Part shown: one piece after another, positions 50,430 through 58,779 of the stretch
Layout: the number at the start of each line of letters is the position of its first letter
Numbering within the stretch: position 1 is the first letter of the stretch
Source of the DNA: Lacrimispora xylanisolvens
GTDB lineage: Bacteria; Bacillota; Clostridia; Lachnospirales; Lachnospiraceae
DNA length: 64,000 nucleotides
NCBI RefSeq assembly: GCF_002934545.1
Contig: NZ_PTJA01000001.1
Coordinates: 248,001 to 312,000 of the forward strand
Direction: 5' to 3'
Notes under the pieces: generated by a model
Databases searched by the model: none
Seen by the model: only the letters and a program-made list of their open reading frames with translations
What the model was told of the DNA's origin: nothing
Made by a program: the position numbers and the translations under genes

Positions 50430-51449
50430 ATGGTTCGGGTTGGAGTGATTGGATGCGGAAATATCGGAAAAGTCCATTCCATGATCTTGAAGGAATTAAA
50501 AGAAGTCAGACTCTGTGCCATGGCTGATATTCGTATAGACAGGGCAGAGGAATTCTGTCGCCAATATACGGAAGGAAAAGGCCATGCATATGAATCCTTA
50601 GAAGAGATGCTTGAGCAAGAAGAACTGGATGGAATTCATATTTGTACGCCTCATTTTTGTCATGTTCCAATGGCAGAAAGGGCCTTAAAGAAGGGCCTTC
50701 ACGTATTTATGGAGAAGCCGCCGGCCATTAGCAGGCAGCAATTTGAACAGTTAGAGAAGGCATCTTCAGAAAGTGGCGCAAGACTTGGAATCTGTTTTCA
50801 GAACCGGTATAACGAGACAACGAAAAAAGCCACCGAGCTGATTGAGGAAGGTAAAATCGGAGCCCTGCGGGGAGGAAGAGCGTTTGTTACCTGGAACAGG
50901 AATGCACCTTATTACACCGAAAGCGGATGGAGAGGAAAGCTGGAGACAGAAGGCGGCGGAGCCCTTATGAATCAGTCCATACATGCTCTTGATCTGCTGC
51001 TCCGCTGGCTTGGCAAGCCGATCAAAACAGAAGCTTCCATGAGCAATCATCACTTAAAGGGTATTGTAGAGGTGGAGGATACCCTGGAAGCCTATATGGA
51101 GTTTACCCAGGGGAAAGATCCTGTAAGAGCCAGTTTCTACGCCACCACTGCGTACGTCAGTGACGCACCTGTTCTCATTGAGATTGCGGGGGAAAGAGGA
51201 TTTATCCGGGTGGAAGGAGATACAGTCACTTATCAGGAGGCAGGAGAGATGGAACCTGTTATCTGGCGTTCGAAACAAAGCCTTGTACCGGGAAAATCTT
51301 ATTGGGGCAGTGGTCATGAAGCCTGCATTCACGATTTTTATGACTGCGTCAGCACAGGAAAAGCTTATAGGAATGATCTTAAGTCGGTTCGGCTTACGTT
51401 TAATACAATGATGGATATCTATGAATCTGCAGGAAGTGAGGAGAAATAA
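50430..51449 (+). CDS. Gfo/Idh/MocA-family oxidoreductase 1
   Basis: A 339-residue NAD(P)-dependent oxidoreductase: N-terminal Rossmann domain with VGVIGCGNIGKVHS, the catalytic lysine in VFMEKPPA near residue 95, and an alpha/beta C-terminal domain (GGGALMNQSIHALDLL). Members oxidise or reduce sugars, inositols or glycosides. Two ATG codons lie 6 bases apart and the second (50430) has normal SD spacing. It starts an operon with a second enzyme of the family and a TIM-barrel protein. Confidence 0.9.
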   Translation: MVRVGVIGCGNIGKVHSMILKELKEVRLCAMADIRIDRAEEFCRQYTEGKGHAYESLEEMLEQEELDGIHICTPHFCHVPMAERALKKGLHVFMEKPPAISRQQFEQLEKASSESGARLGICFQNRYNETTKKATELIEEGKIGALRGGRAFVTWNRNAPYYTESGWRGKLETEGGGALMNQSIHALDLLLRWLGKPIKTEASMSNHHLKGIVEVEDTLEAYMEFTQGKDPVRASFYATTAYVSDAPVLIEIAGERGFIRVEGDTVTYQEAGEMEPVIWRSKQSLVPGKSYWGSGHEACIHDFYDCVSTGKAYRNDLKSVRLTFNTMMDIYESAGSEEK

Positions 51450-51452
51450 ATC

Positions 51453-52607
51453 ATGGAAAAAGTGAGACTGGGAATTATCGGAATTGGTAATATGGGTACC
51501 AACCATTTAAAAAGTATTCAGGAAGGGAAGGTTCCGGAGATTGAAGTGACAGCAGTGGCTGACAGGGAGGATGGACGGATTGCCTGGGCGAAAGAATATA
51601 TGCCTGCTGAGACCCTGTTTTTTAAAGAAGGATCGGATTTAATTGATGCAGGAGTGTGTGATGCTGTATTAATTGCTGTACCTCATTATCAGCATCCGGA
51701 GCTTACAATCTATGCTATGGAGCACGGCCACCATGTTCTGTGTGAGAAGCCTGCAGGTGTTTACACAGCTCAGGTCAGAGAGATGAATGAAGCAGCGCAA
51801 AAATCTGACCGGGTATTTGCCATGATGTTCAATCAAAGAACCAACTGCATTTACAGAAAGCTGCATGAGCTGGTAACTGGCGGAGAGTTAGGAGCAATCA
51901 AACGGGTGAACTGGATTGTAACCGACTGGTACAGAACCCAGTCCTATTATGATTCCGGCAGCTGGAGAGCAACCTGGGACGGAGAAGGCGGAGGCGTACT
52001 GCTAAATCAATGTCCTCATAATATGGACCTGCTTCAATGGATTTGCGGAATGCCGGATAAGGTACGTGCCTTCTGCCACAACGGAAAATGGCATGATATT
52101 GAGGTGGAGGATGATGTGACAGCCTATCTGGAATATCCAAACGGGGCAACAGGAGTCTTTGTAACCACAACAGCAGATGCACCCGGTACAAACCGGTTCG
52201 AGATCACCCTGGAGATGGGGAAAGTGGTTTGTGAAAATGACCGCCTTATGCTTCATAAACTGGCGGAAAATGAGCGAACCTTCTGTAAAACCGCAAAAGG
52301 CGGATTTGATACACCAGAATGTACCGTCACAGAGGTGGAGACAGACGGTGTCAACGAGCAGCATGTGGGAGTATTAAAGGCATTTGCAGGGAAGATTTTA
52401 AGAGGAACACCTTTGGTGGCAGAAGGAGTGGAAGGAATCAATGGACTGACCTTATCAAACGCCATGCATTTATCCAGCTGGCTGAATCAGGAAGTTGAAA
52501 TTCCATTTGATGAAAATCTGTTTTTAGAGGAATTAAATAAACGACGTGCTGCTTCCAGAAAAAAAGAGGGAACTGGCGTGGTATTTGATACAGAAGGAAG
52601 TTATTAA
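51453..52607 (+). CDS. Gfo/Idh/MocA-family oxidoreductase 2
   Basis: A 384-residue relative of the preceding gene, 3 bases after its stop. Rossmann motif IIGIGNMGTNH, catalytic LCEKPAG near residue 100, and GGGVLLNQCPHNMDLLQW in the C-terminal domain, where the His is the likely catalytic acid/base. The two proteins share the fold but are far diverged and probably act on different intermediates. Confidence 0.9.
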   Translation: MEKVRLGIIGIGNMGTNHLKSIQEGKVPEIEVTAVADREDGRIAWAKEYMPAETLFFKEGSDLIDAGVCDAVLIAVPHYQHPELTIYAMEHGHHVLCEKPAGVYTAQVREMNEAAQKSDRVFAMMFNQRTNCIYRKLHELVTGGELGAIKRVNWIVTDWYRTQSYYDSGSWRATWDGEGGGVLLNQCPHNMDLLQWICGMPDKVRAFCHNGKWHDIEVEDDVTAYLEYPNGATGVFVTTTADAPGTNRFEITLEMGKVVCENDRLMLHKLAENERTFCKTAKGGFDTPECTVTEVETDGVNEQHVGVLKAFAGKILRGTPLVAEGVEGINGLTLSNAMHLSSWLNQEVEIPFDENLFLEELNKRRAASRKKEGTGVVFDTEGSY

Positions 52608-52624
52608 GAAAAGGAGAGAGCATA

Positions 52625-53473
52625 ATGTGGGACAAAATAAAACTATCCGGATTTGCAGATGAGATTGATATGGATTTAGACGTTCAGATGAACGTGCTTA
52701 AAAAACTGGGAATGTCTTATGTAGAGATGCGCGGAGTAGATGGGAAAGGTCTGGTGGAGCATACAACAGAAGAGGCAAAAGAGATTAAAAGACGCCTTGA
52801 CAGCAATGGAATCAAATTATCATCCGTAGGTTCTCCCATTGGTAAAATTAAAATTGCAGATGAGTTTGCTCCTCATATGGAGTTATTTAGGCATACAGTG
52901 GAACTGGCACATGTAATGGAAACTCCCAATATCCGTATGTTCAGCTTTTTTATGCCGGAAAATTCCAGCTATGAGCCTTATAAAAACAAGGTGATGGATC
53001 AGCTGGGTCAGTTTGTGGATTATGCCAAAGCAAATGAAGTGATTCTTCTTCATGAAAATGAGAAGGATATTTATGGCGATATGGCAGACCGATGCCTGGA
53101 AATTATGAAAGAATTTTATGGGGATCATTTTAAGGCAGTATTTGATTTTGCCAACTTTGTACAGTGCAAACAGGATACCATGGAAGCTTATGAGATGTTA
53201 AAACCCTACATTTCCTACATTCATATAAAGGATGCGCTCTGGGCGGATGCAAGCGTGGTTCCTGCAGGAATGGGAGACGGAAATGTGGAAAAGATACTTG
53301 GAAACTTGAAAGAAAGTGGATATCAGGGCTTTTTATCCCTGGAACCCCATCTCAGTGATTTTGCCGGCTTCTCCGCACTGGAACAGCATGGGGAGCAAAA
53401 GAAGAAGATGAGCGGGGAAGAGGCGTTCACCATGGCACATGATGCTTTGATAAAAATACTGGAAAGGATTTAA
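52625..53473 (+). CDS. sugar phosphate isomerase/epimerase-like TIM barrel protein
   Basis: A 282-residue protein of the xylose isomerase-like TIM-barrel superfamily (PF01261). Metal-binding residues fit HENEKDIYGD, FDFANF and HIKDAL, and LSLEPHL near the C-terminus. Relatives include inosose dehydratase, hydroxypyruvate isomerase and enzymes acting on 3-keto sugars. SD aaaggagag stands before the ATG. It is the last gene of the operon. Confidence 0.87.
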   Translation: MWDKIKLSGFADEIDMDLDVQMNVLKKLGMSYVEMRGVDGKGLVEHTTEEAKEIKRRLDSNGIKLSSVGSPIGKIKIADEFAPHMELFRHTVELAHVMETPNIRMFSFFMPENSSYEPYKNKVMDQLGQFVDYAKANEVILLHENEKDIYGDMADRCLEIMKEFYGDHFKAVFDFANFVQCKQDTMEAYEMLKPYISYIHIKDALWADASVVPAGMGDGNVEKILGNLKESGYQGFLSLEPHLSDFAGFSALEQHGEQKKKMSGEEAFTMAHDALIKILERI

Positions 53474-53553
53474 TCAGATACTTTAGCATCATGCTGGAGG
53501 AAAATTTCTTATACCTTTGAGCCCGATCAGGATATAGCTATAGCTGTTTAAAA

Positions 53554-53583
53554 GGAAGGTACTGAAATATGGCAGTACCTTCC
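53554..53583. terminator. inverted repeat between convergent operons
   Basis: A perfect 11-bp stem (GGAAGGTACTG / CAGTACCTTCC) with an 8-base loop. On the minus strand it is followed by TTTTAAA, so it may end the methyltransferase transcript; on the plus strand the T run is poor. Confidence 0.55.
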
Positions 53584-53664
53584 TAATGTCGTATTACAAA
53601 CAATAAAACACCCTGTTATACAAAGGGGAAGTATAAATCTTATAGTTATATAAGAAATCTCCAT

Positions 53665-54561
53665 CTATAACTTGTGAATAACAGTTTTATAAGAGCCTGT
53701 ATCTATTGGTGATTGGCTGACAAGGTATTTATTGTCTGGCAGCAAATTTTCAAAGTAAGTGATAGACGGGGCATAAATCCAAGTTCCTCCTGTTACAAGT
53801 GACTTCAATATTTTCATGTAAACCTTTGCATAGGAAATATCCAAACCATCCTTTTGGGAAAAATGATGGAGAAAGTGACTGCTAAAAGAAAGGTTGGAAA
53901 TAATCGTTCCCCATCTTTGATTTCCATATTCAAATTCAAGCCAATTACCGTTAAAAAAATAGCCTTTGTCTATCTGTAAGCGATCTATTCCAAAAGCTTC
54001 CAACCCTTGTTCTCTTAAATAATTGACTAAATAACCGTGTTCTCCACAACCTATATCCAATATAGGTTCTTTTAAATGCTGCCTGTCTATACCTAGTAAC
54101 TCCATTTGAAAAGCTGACGAATATTCAGCTGATGTGAAATGTTTCGCATATCTGTCTGGGTTACGGTTGATTTGGTAAATGCCTGGATTTGTTTTTCTTA
54201 TAAACCAACATATTCGTTCATAATGACGTTTTTCCACTTCTTCAATCTGAAATTTAGAAACATCACGTAACATCAACAGATAGATTTGTGGAATTATCAA
54301 CTTATCTTCAGCGTTAAAGTTAATATAAGGATCTGTTCTGTAAAATGTCCAAATGAATCTGTTTATAATATTCTGTAATAGAACATCCACATCTTCATTG
54401 GTAAATTTATCTGATTTCTGTTCATTTAGCAGCTGAAGTGCCTTTCTCGTATTTACATTAAAATGAATTTGACTTTCTACCGTGCAAAACAAGTTTTTAA
54501 ACAAGCTTTGCTGAAACTGCTGATCTACAACATCAACCAATTCTGCCACGCTGACCTTCAT
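53665..54561 (-). CDS. class I SAM-dependent methyltransferase with helical N-terminal domain
   Basis: A 298-residue protein. Residues 1-160 are helical and unassigned; residues about 165-298 form a Rossmann-like methyltransferase with motif I EPILDIGCGEHGYLV, followed by the acidic position in AFGIDR. The target is unknown. The gene overlaps its TetR regulator by 4 bases (ATGA). The DNA of this pair is visibly more AT-rich, with many AAT, ATA and TTA codons, than the flanking operons, which suggests separate acquisition. Confidence 0.75.
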   Translation of the reverse strand: MKVSVAELVDVVDQQFQQSLFKNLFCTVESQIHFNVNTRKALQLLNEQKSDKFTNEDVDVLLQNIINRFIWTFYRTDPYINFNAEDKLIIPQIYLLMLRDVSKFQIEEVEKRHYERICWFIRKTNPGIYQINRNPDRYAKHFTSAEYSSAFQMELLGIDRQHLKEPILDIGCGEHGYLVNYLREQGLEAFGIDRLQIDKGYFFNGNWLEFEYGNQRWGTIISNLSFSSHFLHHFSQKDGLDISYAKVYMKILKSLVTGGTWIYAPSITYFENLLPDNKYLVSQSPIDTGSYKTVIHKL

Positions 54562-55172
54562 GCCTTTATATCACACTCCTCTTTTAAATAAAGCGTAAAA
54601 AAAGTCACCGAGGTTTCCGCAATATGCTGCTTAAGCAATTCTTTGTCATGTATGATTCCTCTGCCATTTATATAACTTGATACTTCACCAACAATATAGC
54701 AATGCACATCATGTAATACACGGCGTATTGATTTTCGATCAAGCTCATTGGAATAAATGCCAATCCAGATATTTCTCAACAATTCAACCATTTCCGATAC
54801 AGTTTTCTCTGTGACGATCTTATCTTTATCCGGTCGCACAACGTCAATGTAATCCAGCCACGCAAGACGAAACCAGCCTTTATTATCCAGATAAAATTCT
54901 GACAGAAAATAATAAAACTGATAAAGCTTAGCCTTAGGATCTTGTATGCGTTCAAGGATCAAGTTCATTTGTTGAATAAACTTTATCCCAATTTCTATAT
55001 GGGCTTCCCAAAGCAAATCATTAAAAGAGGGGTAATAATTATATAAATTTGTGTGAGCGCAGCCAAGAACACGAGCAATTTCCCGAAGATTTATTTCCCG
55101 AATATTGCTTTTGTCCTTTAACAATTCAAGTGCTGTTTCAATTATTTGTTCTTTTGATATACTTTTTTTCAT
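54558..55172 (-). CDS. TetR-family transcriptional regulator
   Basis: A 204-residue repressor with an N-terminal TetR helix-turn-helix (residues 8-55, INLREIARVLGCAHTNLYNY) and a variable helical ligand domain. SD gaaagg precedes the ATG. The tandem palindromes at 55190-55215, at its own transcription start, are the likely autoregulatory operator. It is translationally coupled to the methyltransferase. Confidence 0.9.
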   Translation of the reverse strand: MKKSISKEQIIETALELLKDKSNIREINLREIARVLGCAHTNLYNYYPSFNDLLWEAHIEIGIKFIQQMNLILERIQDPKAKLYQFYYFLSEFYLDNKGWFRLAWLDYIDVVRPDKDKIVTEKTVSEMVELLRNIWIGIYSNELDRKSIRRVLHDVHCYIVGEVSSYINGRGIIHDKELLKQHIAETSVTFFTLYLKEECDIKA

Positions 55173-55189
55173 ATGGATCGCCTTTCTGA

Positions 55190-55215
55190 TTACCAGTGGT
55201 AATTACCGCTGGTAA
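55190..55215. promoter_or_regulatory. tandem palindromic operator of TetR gene
   Basis: Two adjacent 13-bp palindromes, TTACC-AGT-GGTAA (55190-55202) and TTACC-GCT-GGTAA (55203-55215), with no gap. The outer arms extend to CTGATTACC and GGTAATCAG. They cover the predicted transcription start. Confidence 0.85.
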
Positions 55216-55219
55216 TCAG

Positions 55220-55248
55220 AGTTTAAATCTATTTTACATAAATGTCAA
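55220..55248 (-). promoter_or_regulatory. promoter of TetR-methyltransferase operon
   Basis: On the minus strand perfect TTGACA (55248-55243), 17-bp spacer, TAAACT (55225-55220); start expected near 55213, inside the operator. Confidence 0.65.
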
Positions 55249-55272
55249 TCTCTTTTCTAAAGTGAAGAAATA

Positions 55273-56814
55273 TCAATTGGGAGGATATAATTCCCCTCCA
55301 TTCATCTGTTTCACGTAAGCACTAGGCGACATACCTGTATTCTTCTTAAAGATCTGGCTGAAATACTGGGGGTTGTTTCCGCAGCCCACCTTTTCTGCAA
55401 TCCATTGAATCTGTTCTGCGTGCCCCTCAGCCAGAAGCTTCTTTGCTTTCTGGATTCGCTGAGTAGTCAGGTAATTGGAAAATTTCTGCCGGGTTTCTTT
55501 CATAAAACGGGCACTGACGTAATCCACATTCATAAATAAGTAATTGTCAGCAATCCATTTCAGTGTCAGACTTGGATTGTCTAAATTGTTTTCCACATAC
55601 TGTATGACTTTTTCAATGAACGGACTGTAGGACCGGGTGGTTTCCAAAGAGTCCTCCAGTATCCTGTTTATTTTCTCCATCAGCATATTGCGTATGATCT
55701 CCGGATCCGTCTGCTGGTTTAAGGTCATTAAATATTCGGTGGCTACGATAGAAGAGCCATAGCGGTTTCCAGCTGTTAATTTAATAATAATGCGGGAGCC
55801 TGCCTGCTTTAAAAAATCAGGATTGCTGATATCGTGAAGCGTGTCCTTTAGTTCTTTTAGGCCCATCTGCTGTTCTGCCATATCTGCTTCCATCAAAAGA
55901 GTGGTCAGTTGTTCCAGTTTCTCAATCAGATTTTTGTAATTGCAGATTGGTACTGGTCTTAACCCATTCATAAAATAAATCATACCATACCGTCTGATCT
56001 TCGCGGTTAATGCCTCGATCAGCTGAATCAGATTTGAATAGCTGTTTCTGTGATAATCCAGTGTAACAGACTGATTGTTTCGTGCCAGCCGTATCATAAA
56101 ATCATCCAGAAGTTCATAGGAAACCTGGTGGCTTTCGAAAAACAAAATCAGGGTATTTTTAACGTAAATACTGTATACAGCAATGCCTGGTGCACTTTCG
56201 GTCATGTAGTCATAAATCTGCTGGAGGGCTGTTTCCAGGAGGGGTTCCTCCAGATAATGAAGGTAGCACAGCTCGTAACCGGTGTAGCAGAAGTCCATAA
56301 AGCCGGAATAGACTTCCCAGGCGGGACTGGAACCATCCTCCATAAAAATTCCTTCGTTAATAATATTTGCCAGCACACTGTAATGAAGGTGGCAGGTCAG
56401 CGCTTTCTGCCTGTCCTGCAGATCTTTAAAGGCACGCCTGTGATAATATTCCTTAATCACATCTTTCATGCTTTCAATAATCTGCTCTTCATTGCTGGGC
56501 TTTAGCAGGTAATGGTGTACCCGGTATTTCATGGCCTGTTTGGCATATTCAAATTCTCCGAACCCGGAAAGAATAATAAACTGAATATCCATGTCTGTCT
56601 GTGAAATCCGCTCAACCAGTTCAAGACCGGAAATCCCCGGCATACGGATATCGGTCAGAACAATATCAGGGGATTCATCAAGTATCATGTTATAGGCCTC
56701 GATGCCATCGCTGCAGCTTCCGATCAGCTCAATTCCCAGACTGTTCCAGTTAATTAAACTGGAAATGGATTCCCGTATCATACGTTCGTCATCTGCAATC
56801 ATTAATTTCAGCAA
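55273..56814 (-). CDS. yesN: response regulator with AraC-type output, YesN-like
   Basis: A 513-residue regulator: receiver domain (residues 1-125, acceptor Asp55 in IVLTDIRMPG), a long middle region, and a C-terminal AraC DNA-binding domain (about 410-505, with FSQIFKKNTGMSPSAYVKQ). With the overlapping kinase gene it forms a YesM/YesN pair of the kind that controls sugar ABC transporters. The paired repeats at 58670 before the divergent binding-protein gene are the expected target. Confidence 0.93.
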   Translation of the reverse strand: MLKLMIADDERMIRESISSLINWNSLGIELIGSCSDGIEAYNMILDESPDIVLTDIRMPGISGLELVERISQTDMDIQFIILSGFGEFEYAKQAMKYRVHHYLLKPSNEEQIIESMKDVIKEYYHRRAFKDLQDRQKALTCHLHYSVLANIINEGIFMEDGSSPAWEVYSGFMDFCYTGYELCYLHYLEEPLLETALQQIYDYMTESAPGIAVYSIYVKNTLILFFESHQVSYELLDDFMIRLARNNQSVTLDYHRNSYSNLIQLIEALTAKIRRYGMIYFMNGLRPVPICNYKNLIEKLEQLTTLLMEADMAEQQMGLKELKDTLHDISNPDFLKQAGSRIIIKLTAGNRYGSSIVATEYLMTLNQQTDPEIIRNMLMEKINRILEDSLETTRSYSPFIEKVIQYVENNLDNPSLTLKWIADNYLFMNVDYVSARFMKETRQKFSNYLTTQRIQKAKKLLAEGHAEQIQWIAEKVGCGNNPQYFSQIFKKNTGMSPSAYVKQMNGGELYPPN

Positions 56815-58565
56815 TTTCCATTCTCCTTTCGGACAAGAGGAAAGGCAAGCCTTGCCACTGCCTGTTCATTTTCATTATAAAGGGTGAGACCGTATTCCTC
56901 TCCATAGGTCAGCTGCATCCGCTGCAGGATGTTAAGCAGACCGATTCCAAAGCCATGGGGACTGATTTGATTGGTCTTCAGCTTTTCTAACAGCTGATCC
57001 TCAAAAGCAGATCCGTTATTTTTTATGTAAACATAAAGGACATCCAGAGACCGTTCTGCCAATATGTGAATAAAACAGCCCTCTGTATTCTCTTCCAGGC
57101 CGTATCGTATGGAGTTTTCCACCAATGGCTGCAGGGTGAGTTTTAACACGTAGCAGGAGTAAAGATCTTCGGGAACTGTAATTTTATATTCCAGCCGGTC
57201 TTCATAACGAAATTTCTGAATGGTCATATAGCACTGCACCAGCTCCAGTTCTCTCCTTAAAGGAACTTCCTTGCTTTTCTGATCCAGAGTAATTCTTAAA
57301 AGTGTGCCCAGATTTTCGGCCATGGAAGAGATATCCTTAGCTCCCACCGATTTGGCTCTCCAGTTGATGGATTCCAGTGTGTTGTAAAGGAAGTGGGGGT
57401 TCATCTGGGTTTCCAGGGCTTTTAGCTGTGCTTCTTTTCTTAAAATTTCGTTTAAGTAGCCATTCTGAATCAGTATATTTACCTCATTTACCATCTGGTC
57501 AAACTGGGTATGAAGGATACCCAGTTCATCGGTCCGCCCTGTATAATCATAGGGAATGTTAAGGGGCTCTTTCTGCCCGTCAGCAAAGTTTTTCATTTTT
57601 AACAGCAGGTTATTAAAGTGCCGGATTATGGAGTCAATCAGTGCGGAAGAAAGAATACTGGATATAATTACTGCAATGACGGTAATAAAAAAAGAAAACC
57701 GAAAACTTGTGGTAAGAGAAGCCAGGATATTATCATAAGGAATGATGCAGACATAATCCCAGTTATAATTGGAAAGAGCCTGCCTTACATAGAAATAGTT
57801 CCTGCCCATGGACTGAAACAGACCGTAACGGGATTGAAAGATCTTTGAGACCACCGAAGGATCTTTGTCAGTGACAGCTGAAGACTGATAGATTAAATTC
57901 TCCCCATCATACAGAATATAATCGGCAGATTCGTAGAGATGGCTGTTATCCGTGGAGGAATCAATCAGCTGTTTCATATCAATGTTTATGATCAGACTGC
58001 CGATGGAATCCAGCTTTAAAAACTGGGTGCGGCGGATGTTCTTAACCATAAAAAGTCCGTACTGGTTGCTGTAATCCGTTACCAGAATGGTCTTTCCCTT
58101 TGCCGCTTCAGCCCGTGAAATTAAGTCCTTACGTATGGAATCGGGAAGTTTTTCTTTATTGATAATGTGGGTGTGAATGGAAAAATTGCCCTGGTACAGG
58201 CTCATGTAGCGGATGTTATTTTTCCTGAAGTTAAAATAGTATTCATTTAACATACCATAGATCGCCTTATAGGCCACAGTGCGTTCCTGGATCTTCTCTG
58301 TATCCTTTAGAATTCCCAGATTTTTCTGCATGGTACTGTCTGCAAGCACCATATCCGCCATGGTGCTGATCACGTCCAGATGGTTATTCAGTTCCTTGGC
58401 GGAAAAAGACAAAGAGGAAGCAACTGTCTGATAAAGAACCTTCTGGTGAGCCACAGAGATCATGCGGATATTAAATACAGAAACGGTAGTAAGGAGCAGG
58501 ATACATAGAAATACAATGGACTGAATCTTCTTTTTTAACGTAAGATTCCGGATAAATGCTTTCAT
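56808..58565 (-). CDS. yesM: sensor histidine kinase, YesM-like
   Basis: A 585-residue membrane kinase of the LytS/YesM type: helix about 13-33, extracytoplasmic sensor about 34-275, second helix about 280-303, HAMP about 305-360, His_kinase domain with phospho-His in LETQMNPHFLYNTLESINW near residue 390, and HATPase with LQPLVENSIRYG and GIGLLNILQRM. SD aaggagga precedes the ATG. Its end overlaps the yesN start by 7 bases. Confidence 0.94.
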   Translation of the reverse strand: MKAFIRNLTLKKKIQSIVFLCILLLTTVSVFNIRMISVAHQKVLYQTVASSLSFSAKELNNHLDVISTMADMVLADSTMQKNLGILKDTEKIQERTVAYKAIYGMLNEYYFNFRKNNIRYMSLYQGNFSIHTHIINKEKLPDSIRKDLISRAEAAKGKTILVTDYSNQYGLFMVKNIRRTQFLKLDSIGSLIINIDMKQLIDSSTDNSHLYESADYILYDGENLIYQSSAVTDKDPSVVSKIFQSRYGLFQSMGRNYFYVRQALSNYNWDYVCIIPYDNILASLTTSFRFSFFITVIAVIISSILSSALIDSIIRHFNNLLLKMKNFADGQKEPLNIPYDYTGRTDELGILHTQFDQMVNEVNILIQNGYLNEILRKEAQLKALETQMNPHFLYNTLESINWRAKSVGAKDISSMAENLGTLLRITLDQKSKEVPLRRELELVQCYMTIQKFRYEDRLEYKITVPEDLYSCYVLKLTLQPLVENSIRYGLEENTEGCFIHILAERSLDVLYVYIKNNGSAFEDQLLEKLKTNQISPHGFGIGLLNILQRMQLTYGEEYGLTLYNENEQAVARLAFPLVRKENGNC

Positions 58566-58604
58566 ACGTCCTCCTTAACGGGACAGCCCTGGTCTGATAA
58601 ACAG

Positions 58605-58633
58605 ATTATATATAAAACGTGACAATAATACAA
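58605..58633 (-). promoter_or_regulatory. promoter of yesM-yesN operon
   Basis: On the minus strand TTGTAT (58633-58628), 17-bp spacer, perfect TATAAT (58610-58605), about 40 bases before yesM. Confidence 0.6.
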
Positions 58634-58669
58634 CACAAAACCGTTAAAAATATACAAATTATACAAAAA

Positions 58670-58701
58670 AACTCGGTTTTTTCCACTTTCAACTCGGTTT
58701 T
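58670..58701. promoter_or_regulatory. direct repeats, probable YesN binding site
   Basis: AACTCGGTTTT at 58670-58680 and again at 58691-58701, each followed by CCAC within 2 bases; the copies are 21 bases apart. The second ends just before the -35 box at 58707. Confidence 0.78.
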
Positions 58702-58706
58702 CCACA

Positions 58707-58735
58707 TTTACTGCTTATTCTCAGAAACGTATAAT
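58707..58735 (+). promoter_or_regulatory. promoter of sugar-binding protein/transporter operon
   Basis: TTTACT (58707-58712), 17-bp spacer, perfect TATAAT (58730-58735). Confidence 0.65.
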
Positions 58736-58779
58736 AAAGCTACCTAAGATGAGTAATTAATTTTAAGGAGGAAGGTATT

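Noticed and set aside
53474-53664. Gap between the epimerase and methyltransferase genes searched for a small gene or mobile-element end
   Set aside because: Only an inverted repeat with terminator-like properties was found; no integrase, target-site duplication or IS end is visible.
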